A DNA stretch of 64,000 nucleotides, taken from positions 62,001 to 126,000 of the forward strand of contig NZ_BJMN01000029.1 in the NCBI RefSeq assembly GCF_006539185.1. The letters run 5' to 3'. A program made the position numbers and the translations under genes. The stretch's first letter is position 1, and each line of letters opens with the position of its first letter. Below are positions 16,912 to 25,990 of the stretch, piece by piece. The notes under the pieces were generated by a model. That model made no database searches and was not told where the DNA came from. It worked only from the letters and a program-made list of their open reading frames with translations. The DNA comes from Streptomyces gardneri. Lineage in GTDB: Bacteria; Actinomycetota; Actinomycetes; Streptomycetales; Streptomycetaceae.

Positions 16912-17589
16912 TCAGCCGAGGCCCTTGCGCCAGTCCCGCATCTCCCAGACCAGGACCTCCGCATCGGTCGTGGCGACGAGCGTGCCCGCCGCGGGCCCGG
17001 TGAGCCGGGCCGCGTCGCCGGGGCCCAGGTCCGTGGCGGGGTCGACGTGGAGCCGGACCGTGCCCCGGACGACATGGACGTACACGAAGTCGGCGGCCGG
17101 CACCGGGGCGCTCTCGCCCGCCGCCGGCCGCAGGAGGTGCAGCCGCGCGTCCGCCGCCGGCAGGTCGTAGGACCCGTCGAGCCCGCGGACCACCTCGTAC
17201 GCGGGCTCCCCGCCCGGCACCAGCGGCGCGAGCCACATCTGCACGAAGACGAGGGGCACGTCGGCGTCGTTGCGTTCGACGTGCCGGACGCCCCCGGCGG
17301 AGCCGAGCCGCTGGAGGTCGCCGGGGCGGACGACGGTGGTGTGACCGGCGGTGTCGTGGTGGGTGAGCTCGCCCTCGACGACCCAGGTGACGATCTCGGT
17401 GTGGCTGTGCGGGTGCTCGTCGAAGCCCGCGCCGGGCGCGAGCCGCTCCTCGTTGCAGGCGAGGAGCGCGCCGAAGCGGAGGTTGTCGGGGTCGTAGTAC
17501 GACCCGAAGGAGAGGGCGTGCCGGGTCTCGATCCCGGCCGCCGGGTCGCCCCCGGGGTACCGCTCGGCTGCCCGCTGGATGCGTGTCAC
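16912..17589 (-). CDS. Pirin-family (bicupin) protein
   Basis: A 225-residue soluble protein. The N-terminal cupin carries the metal-binding motif HPHSHTEIVTWVVEGELTHHD (histidines and glutamate), and pirin signatures GDLQRLGSAGGVRHVE follow. The second cupin domain is degenerate. Pirins include quercetinase-like dioxygenases and regulatory iron proteins; which applies here is not evident. The GTG at 17589 is preferred because a TACGGT box sits 7 nt upstream and the protein then begins TRIQRAAERYPGGD, as in relatives. Longer in-frame starts up to 17697 would add low-complexity Gly/Pro residues. It faces fasR across a 94-bp gap. Confidence 0.88.
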   Translation of the reverse strand: MTRIQRAAERYPGGDPAAGIETRHALSFGSYYDPDNLRFGALLACNEERLAPGAGFDEHPHSHTEIVTWVVEGELTHHDTAGHTTVVRPGDLQRLGSAGGVRHVERNDADVPLVFVQMWLAPLVPGGEPAYEVVRGLDGSYDLPAADARLHLLRPAAGESAPVPAADFVYVHVVRGTVRLHVDPATDLGPGDAARLTGPAAGTLVATTDAEVLVWEMRDWRKGLG

Positions 17590-17596
17590 GGGCCCC

Positions 17597-17602
17597 ACCG
17601 TA
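17597..17602 (-). promoter_or_regulatory. -10 box of the pirin gene (leaderless)
   Basis: TACGGT on the minus strand ends 7 nt before the GTG at 17589, which sets the start codon choice for the pirin gene. No convincing -35 was seen. Confidence 0.45.
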
Positions 17603-17683
17603 TCCGGGGCCGGCGCCGGGCCTCCGGGGTCGAATCCGCCCCGCCCCCGCATGTCGGCGCCCTGATAAGGCAGTCTTGTCCCC

Positions 17684-18865
17684 GTGCCAGAACCCACGAA
17701 CGCCGCTCATCCGCATTCCGCGACCCTGAAGCGCCTCGAACAGTCCTCCGGGAGGCTCGCCGCCGGCGCGATCGCCCGTATGGACGAGACGCTGCCGTGG
17801 TACCGGGCGATGCCGCCCGAGAACCGTTCCTGGATCGGCCTGGTCGCCCAGGCCGGTATCGCCGCGTTCACCGAGTGGTTCCGGCACCCCGAGACGCCGC
17901 AGGCGATCTCGACGGACGTCTTCGGCACCGCGCCCCGTGAGCTGACCCGGGCGATCACCCTGCGCCAGACCGTGGAGATGGTCCGCACCACGATCGAGGT
18001 CATGGAGTCGGCGATCGACGAGGTCGCCGCCCCCGGCGACGAGTCCGTGCTCCGCGAGGCGCTGCTCGTCTACGCCCGGGAGATCGCCTTCGCCACCGCC
18101 CAGGTGTACGCGCAGGCCGCCGAGGCCCGGGGCGCCTGGGACGCGCGGCTGGAGTCGCTCGTGGTGAACGCGGTGCTGTCCGGCGAGGCCGACGAGGGCG
18201 CCGTCTCGCGGGCCGCCGCCCTCGGCTGGAACTCGCCGGACCATGTCTGCGTGATCCTCGGCACCGCCCCCGACGGGGACAGCGAGCTGACCGTGGAGGC
18301 GATCCGGCGGGCCGCCCGGCACGCCAAGCTCCAGGTCCTCACCGGTGTCCTCGGCGACCGGCTCGTCGTCATCGCGGGCGGGAACGACAATCCCCTCGCC
18401 GTGGCGAAGTCGCTGATCGGCCCGTACGCGTCCGGTCCGGTCGTGGCCGGTCCCGTCGTCCCCGACCTGCTGGCCGCGACCCGCTCCGCGCAGGCCGCGG
18501 CGGCCGGCCTCAAGGCCTGCTCCGCCTGGCAGGACGCGCCCCGCCCGGTCCTCGCGGACGATCTCCTCCCGGAGCGCGCCATCGCCTCCGACCCTTCGGC
18601 GCGCGAGCAGCTGGTGGAGGAGATCTACAGACCGCTGGAGGAGGCGGGCTCGGCGCTGCTTGAGACGCTGAGCGTCTATCTGGAGCAGGCGAGCAGCCTC
18701 GAAGGCGCGGCGCGGATGCTGTTCGTGCACCCCAACACCGTGCGCTACCGGCTCCGACGTGTGACCGACGTCACCGGCTGGTCACCCTCCGATGTCCGCT
18801 CCGCGTTCACGCTGCGGATCGCGCTCATTCTCGGGCGCTTGGCCGACGGGGATGCCCAGTCCTAG
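17684..18865 (+). CDS. fasR: FasR, PucR-type activator of the fatty acid synthase operon
   Basis: A 393-residue regulator. The N-terminal two thirds hold a helical domain and a GGDEF-like sensor fold; the C-terminus has a PucR-type HTH (LEQASSLEGAARMLFVHPNTVRYRLRRVTDVTG). Its position directly before fabD-fabH-acpP-fabF is the conserved Streptomyces arrangement in which FasR activates the fab operon. The GTG start at 17684 has no strong ribosome-binding site; a CAGTCT hexamer 7 nt upstream may be the -10 of a leaderless message. Its stop codon lies inside the predicted -10 box of the fabD promoter. Confidence 0.9.
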   Translation: MPEPTNAAHPHSATLKRLEQSSGRLAAGAIARMDETLPWYRAMPPENRSWIGLVAQAGIAAFTEWFRHPETPQAISTDVFGTAPRELTRAITLRQTVEMVRTTIEVMESAIDEVAAPGDESVLREALLVYAREIAFATAQVYAQAAEARGAWDARLESLVVNAVLSGEADEGAVSRAAALGWNSPDHVCVILGTAPDGDSELTVEAIRRAARHAKLQVLTGVLGDRLVVIAGGNDNPLAVAKSLIGPYASGPVVAGPVVPDLLAATRSAQAAAAGLKACSAWQDAPRPVLADDLLPERAIASDPSAREQLVEEIYRPLEEAGSALLETLSVYLEQASSLEGAARMLFVHPNTVRYRLRRVTDVTGWSPSDVRSAFTLRIALILGRLADGDAQS

Positions 18866-18907
18866 ACTTTTGTCGAAGACCAACAATTCCCCCGACGGTT
18901 CTTCGTC
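18839..18907 (+). promoter_or_regulatory. Predicted fabD promoter and FasR-binding region
   Basis: TTGGCC (18839-18844) and TAGACT (18863-18868) are 18 bp apart. The -10 box contains the fasR stop codon TAG. Downstream, CGAAGA (18874-18879) and TCTTCG (18902-18907) form a 6-bp inverted repeat with a 22-bp spacer, and TTGT/ACAA flank the centre. FasR is known to act on this promoter in Streptomyces; the exact site here is an inference. Confidence 0.4.
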
Positions 18908-18954
18908 CTTGTCCTCACGGGCGCCGGGAGCCGTCCGCAAGAGAGAGTGTGAGG

Positions 18955-19872
18955 GTGCTCGTACTCGTCGCTCCCGGCCAAGGCGCTCAGACGCCCGGCT
19001 TCCTGACTCCCTGGCTCGAACTTCCCGGTGCCGCCGACCGCATCGCGGCCTGGTCCGAGGCCATCGGGCTTGACCTCGTCCACTACGGCACGAAGGCCGA
19101 CGCGGACGAGATCCGTGACACCGCCGTGGCGCAGCCGCTGCTCGTCGCCGCCGGCCTGCTCTCCGCCGCGGCCCTCGGCGAGGTGGCGCCCGGCGCCGTC
19201 GCCGGTCACAGCGTCGGCGAGTTCACGGCCGCCGCGTTCGCGGGCGTCCTCGACGACACCGCCGCGCTGCGTCTCGTCCGTACCCGTGGTCTCGCGATGG
19301 CCGAGGCCGCCGCGGTCACCGCGACGGGCATGTCGGCGCTGCTCGGCGGCGACCCCGAGGTGACCGTCCCGCACCTGGAGAAGCTCGGGCTGACCGCGGC
19401 CAACGTGAACGGCGCGGGCCAGATCGTGGCCGCCGGCACGCTGGAGCAGCTGGCCGCCCTCGACGCGGACAAGCCGGAGGGCGTCCGCCGGGTCGTCGCG
19501 CTCAAGGTCGCCGGCGCGTTCCACACGCACCACATGGCTCCCGCGGTCGCGAAGCTGGAGGAGGCGGCCGCCGCGCTGTCCCCGGCGGACCCGGCCGTGA
19601 CGTACGTCTCCAACAAGGACGGGCGGACCGTCGCCACCGGCGCCGAGGTCCTCGCGCGTCTGGTCGGCCAGGTAGCGAACCCGGTCCGCTGGGACCTGTG
19701 CATGGAGACCTTCCAGGAGCTCGGCGCGACCGCCCTGATCGAGGTGTGCCCCGGCGGCACCCTCACCGGCATCGCGAAGCGCGCCCTGCCTGGCGTGGCC
19801 ACGGTCGCCCTCAAGACCCCCGACGACCTCGACGCGGCCCGTACGCTCATCGCCCAGCACGCGGCCGTCTGA
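18955..19872 (+). CDS. fabD: Malonyl-CoA:ACP malonyltransferase FabD
   Basis: A 305-residue enzyme that loads malonate from malonyl-CoA onto ACP for fatty acid, and often polyketide, synthesis. It has the nucleophile motif GHSVGEF (Ser86), the early PGQGAQ motif, and AGAFHTHHM with the catalytic histidine. GTG 18955 is preferred over GTG 18949, because AAGAGAG at 18941-18947 is 7 nt from the former and only 1 nt from the latter, and homologues begin LVLVAPGQGAQ. First gene of the fab operon; fabH follows 18 bp later. Confidence 0.96.
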   Translation: MLVLVAPGQGAQTPGFLTPWLELPGAADRIAAWSEAIGLDLVHYGTKADADEIRDTAVAQPLLVAAGLLSAAALGEVAPGAVAGHSVGEFTAAAFAGVLDDTAALRLVRTRGLAMAEAAAVTATGMSALLGGDPEVTVPHLEKLGLTAANVNGAGQIVAAGTLEQLAALDADKPEGVRRVVALKVAGAFHTHHMAPAVAKLEEAAAALSPADPAVTYVSNKDGRTVATGAEVLARLVGQVANPVRWDLCMETFQELGATALIEVCPGGTLTGIAKRALPGVATVALKTPDDLDAARTLIAQHAAV

Positions 19873-19890
19873 GAAGGAGTGTCGAGAAGC

Positions 19891-20922
19891 ATGTCGAAGA
19901 TCAAGCCCAGCAAGGGCGCCCCGTACGCGCGGATCCTGGGTGTCGGCGGCTACCGCCCGACCCGGGTCGTGCCGAACGAGGTGATCCTCGAGACGATCGA
20001 CTCGTCCGACGAGTGGATCCGCTCACGCTCCGGCATCTCCACCCGCCACTGGGCCTCTCCGGAGGAGACCGTCACCGCCATGTCGGTGGAGGCCTCCGGC
20101 AAGGCCATCGCCGACGCCGGGATCACCCCGGAGCAGATCGGTGCCGTGGTCGTCTCCACGGTCTCGCACTTCAAGCAGACCCCGGCCGTGGCCACCGAGA
20201 TCGCCGACAAGATCGGCGCCGGGAAGCCGGCCGCGTTCGACATCTCCGCCGGTTGCGCGGGCTTCGGCTACGGCCTGACGCTCGCCAAGGGCATGATCGT
20301 CGAGGGTTCGGCGGAGTACGTCCTCGTCATCGGTGTCGAGCGGCTCAGCGACCTGACGGATCTGGAGGACCGCGCGACGGCCTTCCTGTTCGGCGACGGC
20401 GCCGGTGCCGTGGTCGTCGGCCCCTCGGACGTGCCGCACATCGGCCCGACCGTCTGGGGTTCCGAGGGCGACAAGTCCGAGACGATCAAGCAGACCGTGC
20501 CGTGGAACGAGTTCCACGGCGGCGACGTCTCGAAGCTGCCTCTCAACGAGGCCGGCGAGATCAAGTTCCCCGCCATCACGCAGGAGGGTCAGGCGGTCTT
20601 CCGCTGGGCCGTCTTCGAGATGGCGAAGGTCGCCCAGCAGGCGATGGACGCCGCCGGCATCACGGCGGACGACCTGGACGTCTTCATCCCGCACCAGGCG
20701 AACATGCGGATCATCGACTCGATGGTGAAGACACTGAAGCTGCCGGAGCACGTCATGGTCGCCCGTGACGTGGAGACCACCGGCAACACCTCGGCCGCCT
20801 CGATTCCGCTCGCGATGGAGCGGCTCCTGGCGACCGGGAAGGCGAAGAGCGGCGACACCGCGCTCGTCATCGGCTTCGGGGCGGGTCTCGTCTACGCCGC
20901 GACGGTCGTTACCCTCCCCTAG
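19891..20922 (+). CDS. fabH: 3-oxoacyl-ACP synthase III FabH
   Basis: A 343-residue initiating condensing enzyme that joins an acyl-CoA primer (in Streptomyces mostly branched) with malonyl-ACP. The catalytic triad is visible: DISAGCAGFGYG (Cys122), IPHQANMRI (His) and TTGNTSAAS (Asn). The ATG at 19891 is preceded by AAGGAG at 19874-19879; the GTG at 19879 is too close to this site. The sequence closely follows Streptomyces FabH from MSKIKPSKGAPYARILGVGGYRP to the end. Second gene of the operon. Confidence 0.96.
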   Translation: MSKIKPSKGAPYARILGVGGYRPTRVVPNEVILETIDSSDEWIRSRSGISTRHWASPEETVTAMSVEASGKAIADAGITPEQIGAVVVSTVSHFKQTPAVATEIADKIGAGKPAAFDISAGCAGFGYGLTLAKGMIVEGSAEYVLVIGVERLSDLTDLEDRATAFLFGDGAGAVVVGPSDVPHIGPTVWGSEGDKSETIKQTVPWNEFHGGDVSKLPLNEAGEIKFPAITQEGQAVFRWAVFEMAKVAQQAMDAAGITADDLDVFIPHQANMRIIDSMVKTLKLPEHVMVARDVETTGNTSAASIPLAMERLLATGKAKSGDTALVIGFGAGLVYAATVVTLP

Positions 20923-20981
20923 GCACACCGGATCTTCCGGAAGCCTCTCTTACCGAAGTAACCGCAAGAAGGAGCGCCACT

Positions 20982-21230
20982 ATGGCTCACACGCAGGATG
21001 ACATCGTCAAGGGTCTCGCCGAGATCGTCAACGAGATCGCCGGCATCCCGGTCGAGGACGTCGAGCTGGGCAAGTCGTTCACCGACGACCTGGACGTCGA
21101 CTCGCTGTCCATGGTCGAGGTCGTCGTCGCCGCCGAAGAGCGCTTCGACGTCAAGATCCCGGACGAGGACGTCAAGAACCTCAAGACGGTCGGCGACGCT
21201 GCCGACTACATCCTGAAGCACCAGGCCTGA
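20982..21230 (+). CDS. acpP: Acyl carrier protein AcpP
   Basis: An 82-residue acidic four-helix protein. Ser41 in DDLDVDSLSMVEVV receives the 4'-phosphopantetheine arm. It is the carrier for the fatty acid synthase encoded around it. A good AGAAGGAGC site precedes the ATG. It lies 59 bp after fabH and 79 bp before fabF, all on one strand. Confidence 0.97.
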   Translation: MAHTQDDIVKGLAEIVNEIAGIPVEDVELGKSFTDDLDVDSLSMVEVVVAAEERFDVKIPDEDVKNLKTVGDAADYILKHQA

Positions 21231-21309
21231 TTCGGCCCCTGCTGACTCGGTCCGCCACCCGGCGGTGGCGCCGTATTCCGACCATCACACACATGGAGAA
21301 CGAATTCCT

Positions 21310-22572
21310 GTGAGCTCGACCAATCGCACCGTGGTCGTCACCGGTATCGGCGCAACCACACCGCTGGGTGGCGACTCCGCATCGACCTGGGAAGGTCTGC
21401 TTGCGGGACGCTCCGGCGTGAAGCCCCTGGAGGGCGAGCGCTTCGCGGAGCTGCCCGTCCAGATCGCCGCGTCCGCCGCCGTCGACCCCGGTGACGTCCT
21501 GCCCCGCCCGCTCGCCCGCAAGCTGGACCGCTCGGCGCAGTTCGCCGTGATCGCGGCCCGCGAGGCCTGGGCCGACGCGGGCTACACCGCCCCCGCCGGC
21601 GAGGACGAGAAGATCGTGCCCGAGCGGCTCGGCTCCGTCATCGCCTCCGGCATCGGCGGTGTCACCACGCTGCTCGACCAGTACGACGTGCTGAAGGAGA
21701 AGGGCGTCCGCCGCGTCTCCCCGCACACCGTGCCCATGCTCATGCCGAACAGCCCCTCCGCCAACGTCGGTCTGGAGGTGAACGCCCGCGCGGGCGTCCA
21801 CACCCCGGTCTCCGCGTGCGCGTCGGGTGCCGAGGCGATCGGCTACGCCGTCGAGATGATCCGCACCGGCCGTGCCGACGTGGTCATCGCCGGCGGTACC
21901 GAGGCCGCGATCCACCCGCTGCCGATCGCCGCCTTCGCCAACATGATGGCGATGTCCAAGAACAACGACGAGCCGACGAAGGCCTCGCGTCCGTACGACA
22001 CCGGCCGGGACGGCTTCGTCCTCGGCGAGGGCGCGGGCGTCGTGATCCTGGAGTCCGAGGAGCACGCGAAGGCGCGCGGCGCGCGTATCTACTGCGAGGT
22101 CCTCGGCCAGGGCCTGTCGGCCGACAGCCACCACATCGCGCAGCCCGAGCCGACCGGCCGGGGCATCGCCGCCGCGATGCAGAACCTGCTCGACTCGACG
22201 GACCTCAAGCCCTCCGAGGTCGTCCACCTCAACGCGCACGCCACGTCGACGCCGCAGGGTGACGTCGCCGAGATCAAGGCACTGCGGAAGGTCCTGGGCG
22301 ATGACCTCGACCACGTCGCGATCTCCGCGACGAAGTCGATGACCGGTCACCTCCTGGGCGGCGCGGGCGGCATCGAGACCGTCGCGACGGTCCTGGCGCT
22401 CCACAACCGCCTGGCCCCGCCGACGATCAACATCGACGACCTGGACCCCGAGGTCGACGCGGACATCGTCCGCGGCGAGCCCCGCGAGCTCCCCCAGGGC
22501 ACGATCGCCGCGATCAACAACAGTTTCGGTTTCGGCGGCCACAACGTGGTCCTGGCGTTCCGCACGGTCTGA
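21310..22572 (+). CDS. fabF: 3-oxoacyl-ACP synthase II FabF
   Basis: A 420-residue elongating condensing enzyme. The catalytic triad is VSACASGAEAIG (Cys170), HLNAHATSTPQGD (His) and STKSMTGHLLGGAGG (His with Lys). The GTG at 21310 has GGAGA 10 nt upstream; the longer in-frame ATG at 21265 would add residues not typical of the family. Last gene of the fab operon, followed 22 bp later by a strong terminator. Confidence 0.96.
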   Translation: MSSTNRTVVVTGIGATTPLGGDSASTWEGLLAGRSGVKPLEGERFAELPVQIAASAAVDPGDVLPRPLARKLDRSAQFAVIAAREAWADAGYTAPAGEDEKIVPERLGSVIASGIGGVTTLLDQYDVLKEKGVRRVSPHTVPMLMPNSPSANVGLEVNARAGVHTPVSACASGAEAIGYAVEMIRTGRADVVIAGGTEAAIHPLPIAAFANMMAMSKNNDEPTKASRPYDTGRDGFVLGEGAGVVILESEEHAKARGARIYCEVLGQGLSADSHHIAQPEPTGRGIAAAMQNLLDSTDLKPSEVVHLNAHATSTPQGDVAEIKALRKVLGDDLDHVAISATKSMTGHLLGGAGGIETVATVLALHNRLAPPTINIDDLDPEVDADIVRGEPRELPQGTIAAINNSFGFGGHNVVLAFRTV

Positions 22573-22593
22573 TCGCCTGATTCCCGCCTGACG

Positions 22594-22630
22594 ACGGAGG
22601 CCCGTCCCCACACCGGGGACGGGCCTCCGT
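22594..22630 (+). terminator. Strong terminator of the fab operon
   Basis: ACGGAGGCCCGTCCCC (22594-22609) and GGGGACGGGCCTCCGT (22615-22630) form a perfect 16-bp stem with a 5-nt loop. It lies between convergent fabF and the PQQ-propeller gene and can serve both strands. Confidence 0.9.
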
Positions 22631-22648
22631 CGCGTTCTCCGCCGACCG

Positions 22649-24202
22649 TCAGCGCAGGGCGAAGGCCGCCGGTTCGGCCTGCATGTTGATCTGGTTGAGG
22701 ACGACGTGGCCGCCGGGGACGGGGAGCAGTTCCGGGGCGATGGAGATCGCCGGGAGCTCGGCCGTGTCGGGCTTCAGGACCGTGGCCGTCCTGCCCGTGG
22801 CGGGGTCGAGGAGGGTGACCGACGCGTCGGACCCGAGGTAGGCGACGCGGCCGTCGGGCTCGGCGGCTAGTGCCATCGTCTGGCCCTCGTCGTCGTGCGC
22901 CCAGGCCTTCCGGCCGTCCTTCAGGGAGTACGCGACGACCCGGTCCGGCACCATCGACTCGTGCTCGGCGAAGGTGATCAGGAGGCCGTCGCGCACGAGG
23001 GGCCTGACGGTGCGGCCGTCGCCGACGCCTTCGGGGGCGGAGAGGACTCCCTCCGGCCCGGAGAGCGGTACGGACGCGGTCGGGGCTCCCTTGTCGTCGA
23101 AGCCCAGGAAGGCGTGGGTGCCGCGGGCGTCCGCCTCGTCGACCGCGACGACCGCCGGGGCGACGGAGACCACCGACGCCGTGGCCGTCGACTCGACGGG
23201 CAGGTCCCGGGTCCACCGCTGGGTGCCCGTACGGGTGTCGAGGGCGAGGAGCCGGGCGCCCTTGCCGCACTGCTCGACGAGGAGGGTACGGGTGGCGTCG
23301 GCGTCGAGCGCCAGGGGCAGGCACCCCTTGGGCGCCGGCCGCTGCCAGCGCTGCTCTCCGGACTCGGTGGAGCGGGCCCGGACCGTTCCGTCCTCGGCGG
23401 TGACGGCGGTGGTGCCGCCGACGGCGAGCGCGTTCCCGACGAGGCCCGTGCCACCGAGCTTGCGCCGCCACATGACCTTGCCGTCGGAGGTCCGGACGGC
23501 GAGCAGGGTCGCGCAGGGCTTCTCGTGCCGGCCGTGCGCGACGAGCCCGATGCCCTCCTCGGTGTCCGGGGTGATCGCGCACAGGGCCTCGCGGGTGGGT
23601 GCGGGCACACTCCACCGGACGGAGCCGCCGGCGGCGTCGTACGCGAAGAGTCCGTCGATCCGCCCCTGGGCGACGGTCGGGCCGAGGGCCCAGGAGCCGA
23701 CGCCCTCGTCGTACTTCTGGCCGACGGCCGGGACCGTCCACGGGACGGCCGGGGCGGCGTCGAGGGAGGAGGCCGCCGTGGGCCGTGCGGACGTCGACGG
23801 CTGCGCGGACGCCGACGGGCGGCCCTTCGCGGTCCCGCCGCCGTCCCGTTCGTCGTCGTCCCCGGACGTGGCCGCCCAGATGCCGGCGGCGAGGACGGCG
23901 ACGGCCCAGACGACCACGGCGGCGACGAACGAGGCACGGCCCGGGGCTGCGGGCCCGGTGGCGGTGTCGGTCTTGTCGAGGCTCGGGCCGCCGCCGCTGT
24001 CGCGTGTCGTAGCCGTACGGCCCGCCGCCGCACGGACGGTGACCCCCACGGCCGTGAGGACCAGGGCGCAGACCACCGCCGCCCAGCCCGTCGGCCAGTC
24101 GCCGGCGACGACGCCCGCCCCGAGGAACACCGCCGCCGCGCCGAACGCGGCCCCCGACAGCGCCACGGCGCCCGTGGAGGGCCCCCTGCGTTCAGGTATC
24201 AC
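22649..24202 (-). CDS. PQQ-binding-like beta-propeller membrane protein
   Basis: A 517-residue protein. Two transmembrane helices lie near the N-terminus (about 12-58, and 90-112: SFVAAVVVWAVAVLAAGIWAA), followed by a Ser/Pro/Ala linker and an extracytoplasmic beta-propeller with repeated W/A-W-x motifs (GQKYDEGVGSWALG, MWRRKLGGTG, QRWTRDLP, KAWAHDDEGQ). No catalytic dehydrogenase residues or cofactor ligands stand out, so it is probably a PQQ-like fold used for binding. The GTG at 24202 follows GGGAGAGAC. Monocistronic or co-transcribed with the DUF3145 gene 65 bp upstream. Role unknown. Confidence 0.88.
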   Translation of the reverse strand: MIPERRGPSTGAVALSGAAFGAAAVFLGAGVVAGDWPTGWAAVVCALVLTAVGVTVRAAAGRTATTRDSGGGPSLDKTDTATGPAAPGRASFVAAVVVWAVAVLAAGIWAATSGDDDERDGGGTAKGRPSASAQPSTSARPTAASSLDAAPAVPWTVPAVGQKYDEGVGSWALGPTVAQGRIDGLFAYDAAGGSVRWSVPAPTREALCAITPDTEEGIGLVAHGRHEKPCATLLAVRTSDGKVMWRRKLGGTGLVGNALAVGGTTAVTAEDGTVRARSTESGEQRWQRPAPKGCLPLALDADATRTLLVEQCGKGARLLALDTRTGTQRWTRDLPVESTATASVVSVAPAVVAVDEADARGTHAFLGFDDKGAPTASVPLSGPEGVLSAPEGVGDGRTVRPLVRDGLLITFAEHESMVPDRVVAYSLKDGRKAWAHDDEGQTMALAAEPDGRVAYLGSDASVTLLDPATGRTATVLKPDTAELPAISIAPELLPVPGGHVVLNQINMQAEPAAFALR

Positions 24203-24267
24203 GTCTCTCCCGCCCGGCGCGCCCCCTGCGCGCCCGGGCGGAATCTACAACGCGCGGGTGAAGCGCA

Positions 24268-24762
24268 TCAGACGACTTGGTGAAGCCAGCGGACGGGGGC
24301 GCCCTCGCCCGCGTACCGGAAGGGCTCCAGCTCGTCGTCCCAGGGCTTTCCGAGGAGTCTGGCGACCTCGGCCTCCAGCTGCGTCTCGCCCTGGAGGGAG
24401 CGCGCCAGGGCGGCTCGCAGCCGGTCCTCGGGGATCAGGATGTCGCCGTGCATGCCGGTGACGGCATGGAAGATGCCCAGGTCGGGGGTGGCGCTGTAGC
24501 GCTCGCCCTCGGCGGTGGGGCAGGGTTCCGCGGTCACCTCGAAGCGGAGCATCTGCCAACCGCGCAGCGCGGAGGCGAGTTTGGAGGCGGTGCCGGTCTG
24601 CCCCTTCCAGGAGAACTCGGCTCTCCAGGTGCCGGGGGACGCCGGCTGGCGGATCCAGTCGAGCTGGACCCTCGCACCGAGGACACCCGCGACCGCCCAT
24701 TCGACGTGCGGGCACAGCGCGCGCGGTGCGGAGTGTACGTACAGGACTCCACGTGTCGTCAC
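24268..24762 (-). CDS. DUF3145 protein
   Basis: A 164-residue protein conserved throughout actinobacteria (opening TTRGVLYVHSAPRALCPHVEWAVAGVLG, with a WKGQTGTASKLASALRGWQ core). No function is established. The GTG at 24762 is preceded by TGGAGG. In Streptomyces it is commonly found just after the fab cluster, as here. The upstream 258 bp (24763-25020) holds an unusually A/T-rich stretch near 24800-24885 for this genome, likely carrying its promoter; no clear terminator or operator was seen there. Confidence 0.9.
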   Translation of the reverse strand: MTTRGVLYVHSAPRALCPHVEWAVAGVLGARVQLDWIRQPASPGTWRAEFSWKGQTGTASKLASALRGWQMLRFEVTAEPCPTAEGERYSATPDLGIFHAVTGMHGDILIPEDRLRAALARSLQGETQLEAEVARLLGKPWDDELEPFRYAGEGAPVRWLHQVV

Positions 24763-25020
24763 CGGGACCTCCAGTGTGGGACGAGGTTCGCCTTCCCAGC
24801 GGCCTCAGTTAACAGCGTCCGGAGCAAAACATCGCAAACCCTCGAAAAGGGGACAGCATGTGACGTGATGTAATTTACCGGAGCCCATCGGCGAAGGCGC
24901 CTCTGGTTCGACGGGGGAAAAGCTACCGTGCCGCACCGTCATCGGTGTGACGTACGGTCGGTCCGAGGGCCGGGGAACACGAACCTTTCACCCGCCAGGA
25001 CGCCGAAGGAGGGGCCGAGG

Positions 25021-25932
25021 ATGCGCGGCCGACGCAGAATTCGTACCGCTGTCGTCTCCGCCGCGGCGGCGCTGCTGTGCGCGGGAGTGGCCTCCGGCTG
25101 CACGACCGGGAGCCCGGGCGCGGCGCCTCCCGCCGAGAGTCGGCCCCCGACACCCACGCCGAGTCCGACGCCGAGCCCGACGCCGGCCTCCCTGTGGGAC
25201 GTCTCCCCCGCCTCCGTCGCCGCCGTCGGCGATTCCGTCACCCGCGCCTTCGACGCCTGCGCGGTCCTCGCGGACTGCCCCGAGGTGTCCTGGGCGACCG
25301 GGACGGACACGGCCGTCAACAGCCTGGCGTTGCGGCTGCTCGGCCCCGGGAAGGTGGCCACGCGCAGCTGGAACCTGGCGCGGACGGGCGCCCGGATGGC
25401 GGAGCTGCCCGAGCAGATGGCGGGGGCGGCGGCCGAGAGGCCGGAGCTGGTGACGGTGATGATGGGCGCCAACGACGCCTGCCGGCCGACGCCGGAACTC
25501 ATGACCCCGGTCGCCGACTTCCGCTTCTCCTTCGAGACGGCGCTGGCCCGGCTGCGGGTGGGCGCGCCGAAGGCGCAGGTGTACGTGTCGAGCGTGCCCG
25601 ACCTGAAGCACCTCTGGTCGACGGGGCGGCACAGCCCGGAGGGCCTGAAGGTGTGGAAGCTGGGGATCTGCGGCTCGATGCTGGCGGACGCGGAGGACCT
25701 GGGCCCGGCGGCGGAGCGGCGCCGGACGGCGGTGCGGGAGCGGGTCGTGGCGTACAACAAGGTCCTGGAGGAGGTCTGCGCCGAGGACGAGCGCTGCCGG
25801 TACGACGGCGGGGCGGTCTTCGGTTTCCGGTTCGACGGCGGGCAGTTGAGCCCGTGGGACTGGTTCCATCCGAGCCGGGACGGGCAGGCGCGGCTCGCGG
25901 AGCTCGCGTACCGGCGGATCACGAAGGAGTGA
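25021..25932 (+). CDS. SGNH/GDSL hydrolase lipoprotein
   Basis: A 303-residue lipoprotein. The lipobox VASGC (Cys27) ends the signal peptide, and a Pro/Thr/Ser-rich linker (about 40-58) spaces the enzyme from the membrane. SGNH blocks: AVGDSVTRAF (Ser72), a glycine in the second block, MMGANDAC (Asn), and DWFHPSRDG (Asp/His). Esterase or lipase activity at the cell surface is expected; substrate unknown. ATG 25021 has GGAGGGG 8 nt upstream, better than the longer frame from 24928. Convergent with the GH3 gene, with a terminator between. Confidence 0.92.
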   Translation: MRGRRRIRTAVVSAAAALLCAGVASGCTTGSPGAAPPAESRPPTPTPSPTPSPTPASLWDVSPASVAAVGDSVTRAFDACAVLADCPEVSWATGTDTAVNSLALRLLGPGKVATRSWNLARTGARMAELPEQMAGAAAERPELVTVMMGANDACRPTPELMTPVADFRFSFETALARLRVGAPKAQVYVSSVPDLKHLWSTGRHSPEGLKVWKLGICGSMLADAEDLGPAAERRRTAVRERVVAYNKVLEEVCAEDERCRYDGGAVFGFRFDGGQLSPWDWFHPSRDGQARLAELAYRRITKE

Positions 25933-25935
25933 GGA

Positions 25936-25969
25936 GCCCCGGGACGGTTGTCAGGTTCCGTCCCGGGGC
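25936..25969. terminator. Bidirectional terminator
   Basis: GCCCCGGGACGG (25936-25947) and CCGTCCCGGGGC (25958-25969) form a 12-bp perfect stem between the convergent SGNH hydrolase and GH3 genes. Confidence 0.8.
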
Positions 25970-25990
25970 CCGGTTCGTGGGGATCGGGGG

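Noticed and set aside
18949..18951. GTG at 18949 as the fabD start
   Set aside because: The ribosome-binding site would be 1 nt away, whereas GTG 18955 has a 7-nt gap and matches the homologues' N-terminus.
24763..25020. A riboswitch or small RNA in the A/T-rich gap
   Set aside because: No conserved riboswitch core or paired terminator was recognised; it is better read as promoter DNA.
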